A stretch of 57,588 bases of DNA from Umezawaea endophytica (GTDB lineage Bacteria > Actinomycetota > Actinomycetes > Mycobacteriales > Pseudonocardiaceae), in assembly GCF_025061645.1 (NCBI RefSeq), contig NZ_JANYMP010000001.1:839102-896689 (forward strand), read 5' to 3'. Under the pieces are notes generated by a model. It had not been told where the DNA came from. It worked only from the letters and a program-made list of their open reading frames with translations, and did not search any database. Positions 56,030 to 57,588 of the stretch are shown one piece after another; position 1 is the stretch's first letter, and every line of letters begins with the position of its first letter. The translations under genes were made by a program, and so were the position numbers.

Positions 56030-57588
56030 TCACAGCGCGGCTTCCACCGCCCGCAGCGCCTCCAGCACCGGCCGCAGCGCGTCGACGCCCGTCCTCGCCA
56101 ACCGGACGTGCGTCTCCAGCGGCACGTCCACCGCCTCCTCCGGCTGCCCGCTCCCCGCGAGGGGTTCCGCGGCGGGCACGCTGACCCGGCGCACGGCGTC
56201 GCCGTCGCGCACGGTCAGGACGGCGATCAGCGAATCCGGCGGCAGGTCGCCCACGGGCGGGACGGGCGGCTCGTCCGAGAGCAGGCCCGCCCGTTCCGCG
56301 GCGGCGAACACGCCGGTCGCCAGGAGCGTGTCCACCCGCGCCCCGACGTCCACCACCGGCACGTCGGAGAACTCGTCGAGCAGTCGGCGTCCCGCCTCGC
56401 CCGAGCCGGTCACGGCGATCCGGTACTCGTAGCGCTCACCGGGTGCGCCGCCGCTGATCTCGAAGGAGACCTCGGTCCCCTCGACGTCCTCCACCACGTC
56501 CGCCGCGCCCACCGAGCGCAGCCGCGCGAGCACCGAGGCGCGCGCCCCGGCCCCGAGCCGGTCGATCGAGCGGAGCCCCACCACGGCGTCTCCCTCCACT
56601 GAGGACGGTCCCTCACCGGGTGCCGCCGACGGCGCGTGACCGCAGTGGAACCCGGCGATCCTGTTGTACAGCCTGGACACCGTCTCGGTGTTGTCGTCCA
56701 TCACGGTCCCGGTGCCGACCGGGTTGCGCGCGGGGCAGGCCGAGGAGGCGTACTCGTCGGGGTGCCCGAGCATGTGGCCGAACTCGTGCGAGGCGACGTC
56801 GCCGGTGTCCTCGGTGTCCCACAGGGTCATGCTCGACCTGGCCTCGCCGGACCGCACGCGGACCACGTGGTGCGCGCCCGCGCCGACCCACTGGACGTCG
56901 AAGGTGATCCGCTTGCGGTCGCCGTCGCCGACGCAGTCGAAGCGGTCGGCCCACTTGGCGATGATGCCGTCGCGCCACCGGGTGCGCAGGGTGGCCATCG
57001 TGGCGTCCGTGATGCCCGAGTCCGGCTTGAGCTGGATCCGGATCGACACGTGCGTGTCGGCCTGGTGGTAGGCCGCGCGCCACGAGTAGTCGCACTCACG
57101 GACGTCGAACCCCACCTCCGCGCCGATCCGGAACGGGCCCGACCACGTCCACGGCGCGCGGTCCAACCGCCAGAAGAAGTCCAGGTTCCCCGCGCCGTCG
57201 GTCGCCAGCACCTCCAGGTTGCCGGGGTTGCCGTAGTTCGACTGGATGAGGGCGGCCCGCTCGTACCGGGCACTGCCGCCGAACCGGCCGGGTGCGGACC
57301 ACACCATGCCCGCGTCGTTGTTCCGCCACAGGTGCGCCAAACCGCCATCGCGATGGGGAACGACCACCTCGAAGTTCCCCTTGGCCCCGTGCCGCCCCTG
57401 GATCAGCGACGGCGTGCCGCGCAGTCCGGTCGTGACGCGGAACGGTCCGGACCACGTCCAGGGAGCGCGGTCCAGCCGCCAGAAGAAGTCCAGGTTCCCC
57501 GCGTCATCGGTCGCGAGCACCTCCAGGTTGCCGGGGTTGCCGTAGTTCGACTGGATGAGGGCGGCCCGCTCGTACCGGGCACTGCCGC
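56030..57588 (-). CDS. Truncated propeller-metzincin-like secreted protein
   Basis: The C-terminal ~519 aa of a protein whose 5' end is beyond the window edge. It starts with PLL/tectonin-like propeller repeats (GNPGNLEVLATDGAGNLDFFWRLD; TWSGPFR; GNFEVVVPHRDGGLAHLWRNN), then a metalloprotease-like domain with SHEFGHMLGHPDEY (HExxHxxGxxD) and a MDDN turn, then a ~170-aa tail of unknown type. Third zinc ligand Asp recalls snapalysin. At the DNA level two propeller units are nearly identical, 309 bp apart. Confidence 0.85.
   Translation of the reverse strand, partial: GSARYERAALIQSNYGNPGNLEVLATDDAGNLDFFWRLDRAPWTWSGPFRVTTGLRGTPSLIQGRHGAKGNFEVVVPHRDGGLAHLWRNNDAGMVWSAPGRFGGSARYERAALIQSNYGNPGNLEVLATDGAGNLDFFWRLDRAPWTWSGPFRIGAEVGFDVRECDYSWRAAYHQADTHVSIRIQLKPDSGITDATMATLRTRWRDGIIAKWADRFDCVGDGDRKRITFDVQWVGAGAHHVVRVRSGEARSSMTLWDTEDTGDVASHEFGHMLGHPDEYASSACPARNPVGTGTVMDDNTETVSRLYNRIAGFHCGHAPSAAPGEGPSSVEGDAVVGLRSIDRLGAGARASVLARLRSVGAADVVEDVEGTEVSFEISGGAPGERYEYRIAVTGSGEAGRRLLDEFSDVPVVDVGARVDTLLATGVFAAAERAGLLSDEPPVPPVGDLPPDSLIAVLTVRDGDAVRRVSVPAAEPLAGSGQPEEAVDVPLETHVRLARTGVDALRPVLEALRAVEAAL
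57128..57588 (-). repeat. 309-bp period near-identical coding repeat
   Basis: Segments 57128-57279 and 57437-57588 are nearly identical at the DNA level (103-codon period), coding the blade sequence around GSARYERAALIQSNYGNPGN. The second copy is cut by the window edge, so more copies may follow. Confidence 0.85.

Noticed and set aside
1-57588. tRNA/rRNA genes, CRISPR arrays, insertion sequences, attachment sites
   Set aside because: Gaps between genes are short and none shows a cloverleaf-like sequence, regular spacers, transposase fragments or terminal repeats.

Overview
High-GC actinomycete chromosome segment. The codon bias, GTG starts, many GTGA/ATGA stop-start overlaps, many probable leaderless promoters, a SARP/AfsR regulator and an HSP18-type regulator beside hsp20 all suggest the Pseudonocardiaceae (Saccharothrix/Lentzea/Actinosynnema type); the genus is inference. 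No rRNA, tRNA, CRISPR array, insertion sequence, phage gene or replication origin was seen. Base composition looks even throughout.

Layout. 57-5964: secreted subtilisin-like protease (-) divergent from an OmpR-type two-component pair (+). 6099-9846: three-gene molybdenum aldehyde/xanthine oxidoreductase of the PaoABC type, convergent with a LysR gene. 10854-12345: deazaflavin-dependent nitroreductase-like protein and a secreted repeat protein. 12505-15052: BtrH-like acyltransferase and TetR (-) divergent from an NAD-epimerase, with paired operators between them. 15198-18146: AfsR/SARP regulator. 18226-20436: secreted I36-like protein and lipoprotein (-), divergent from an orphan response regulator. 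20447-25529: TetR-controlled redox operon in which two adjacent genes carry single-base frameshifts. 25530-30473: type III PKS / methyltransferase / flavoprotein / geranylgeranyl-reductase / UbiA cluster, like the alkyl-O-dihydrogeranyl-methoxyhydroquinone (agq) cluster of Actinoplanes. 30703-33751: SDR, LysR, nitronate monooxygenase and a SnoaL-like protein. 33846-36257: AurF-type diiron oxygenase with a ferredoxin-FprB reductase fusion. 36412-42930: GDSL lipoprotein with a candidate leader ORF, PLDc_N membrane protein, KatE catalase, SRPBCC protein, phytoene-desaturase-like oxidoreductase and esterase. 43043-53139: a large partner-switching island with three STAS proteins, three PP2C/SpoIIE phosphatases, a GAF-ANTAR protein and a cobalamin-binding protein. 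53136-55173: small membrane protein, hsp20 and its regulator, ArsR. 55252-57588: HAD hydrolase and a truncated propeller-metzincin protein.

How the parts fit. The most interesting unit is the operon 50321->47660 (PP2C - cobalamin-binding protein - STAS). Its cobalamin protein carries the W-x9-E-H signature known from the light sensor CarH, so light or cobalamin may feed a partner-switching (sigma-B-like) pathway. No sigma factor or free-standing RsbW kinase is encoded here, so the output must lie elsewhere. A sigma-B-like promoter (GNNT-N15-GGGTAC) lies before the catalase gene, and two divergent GTGTC/GGGTAACCGG elements lie between the desaturase and esterase genes; these are possible but unproven targets.
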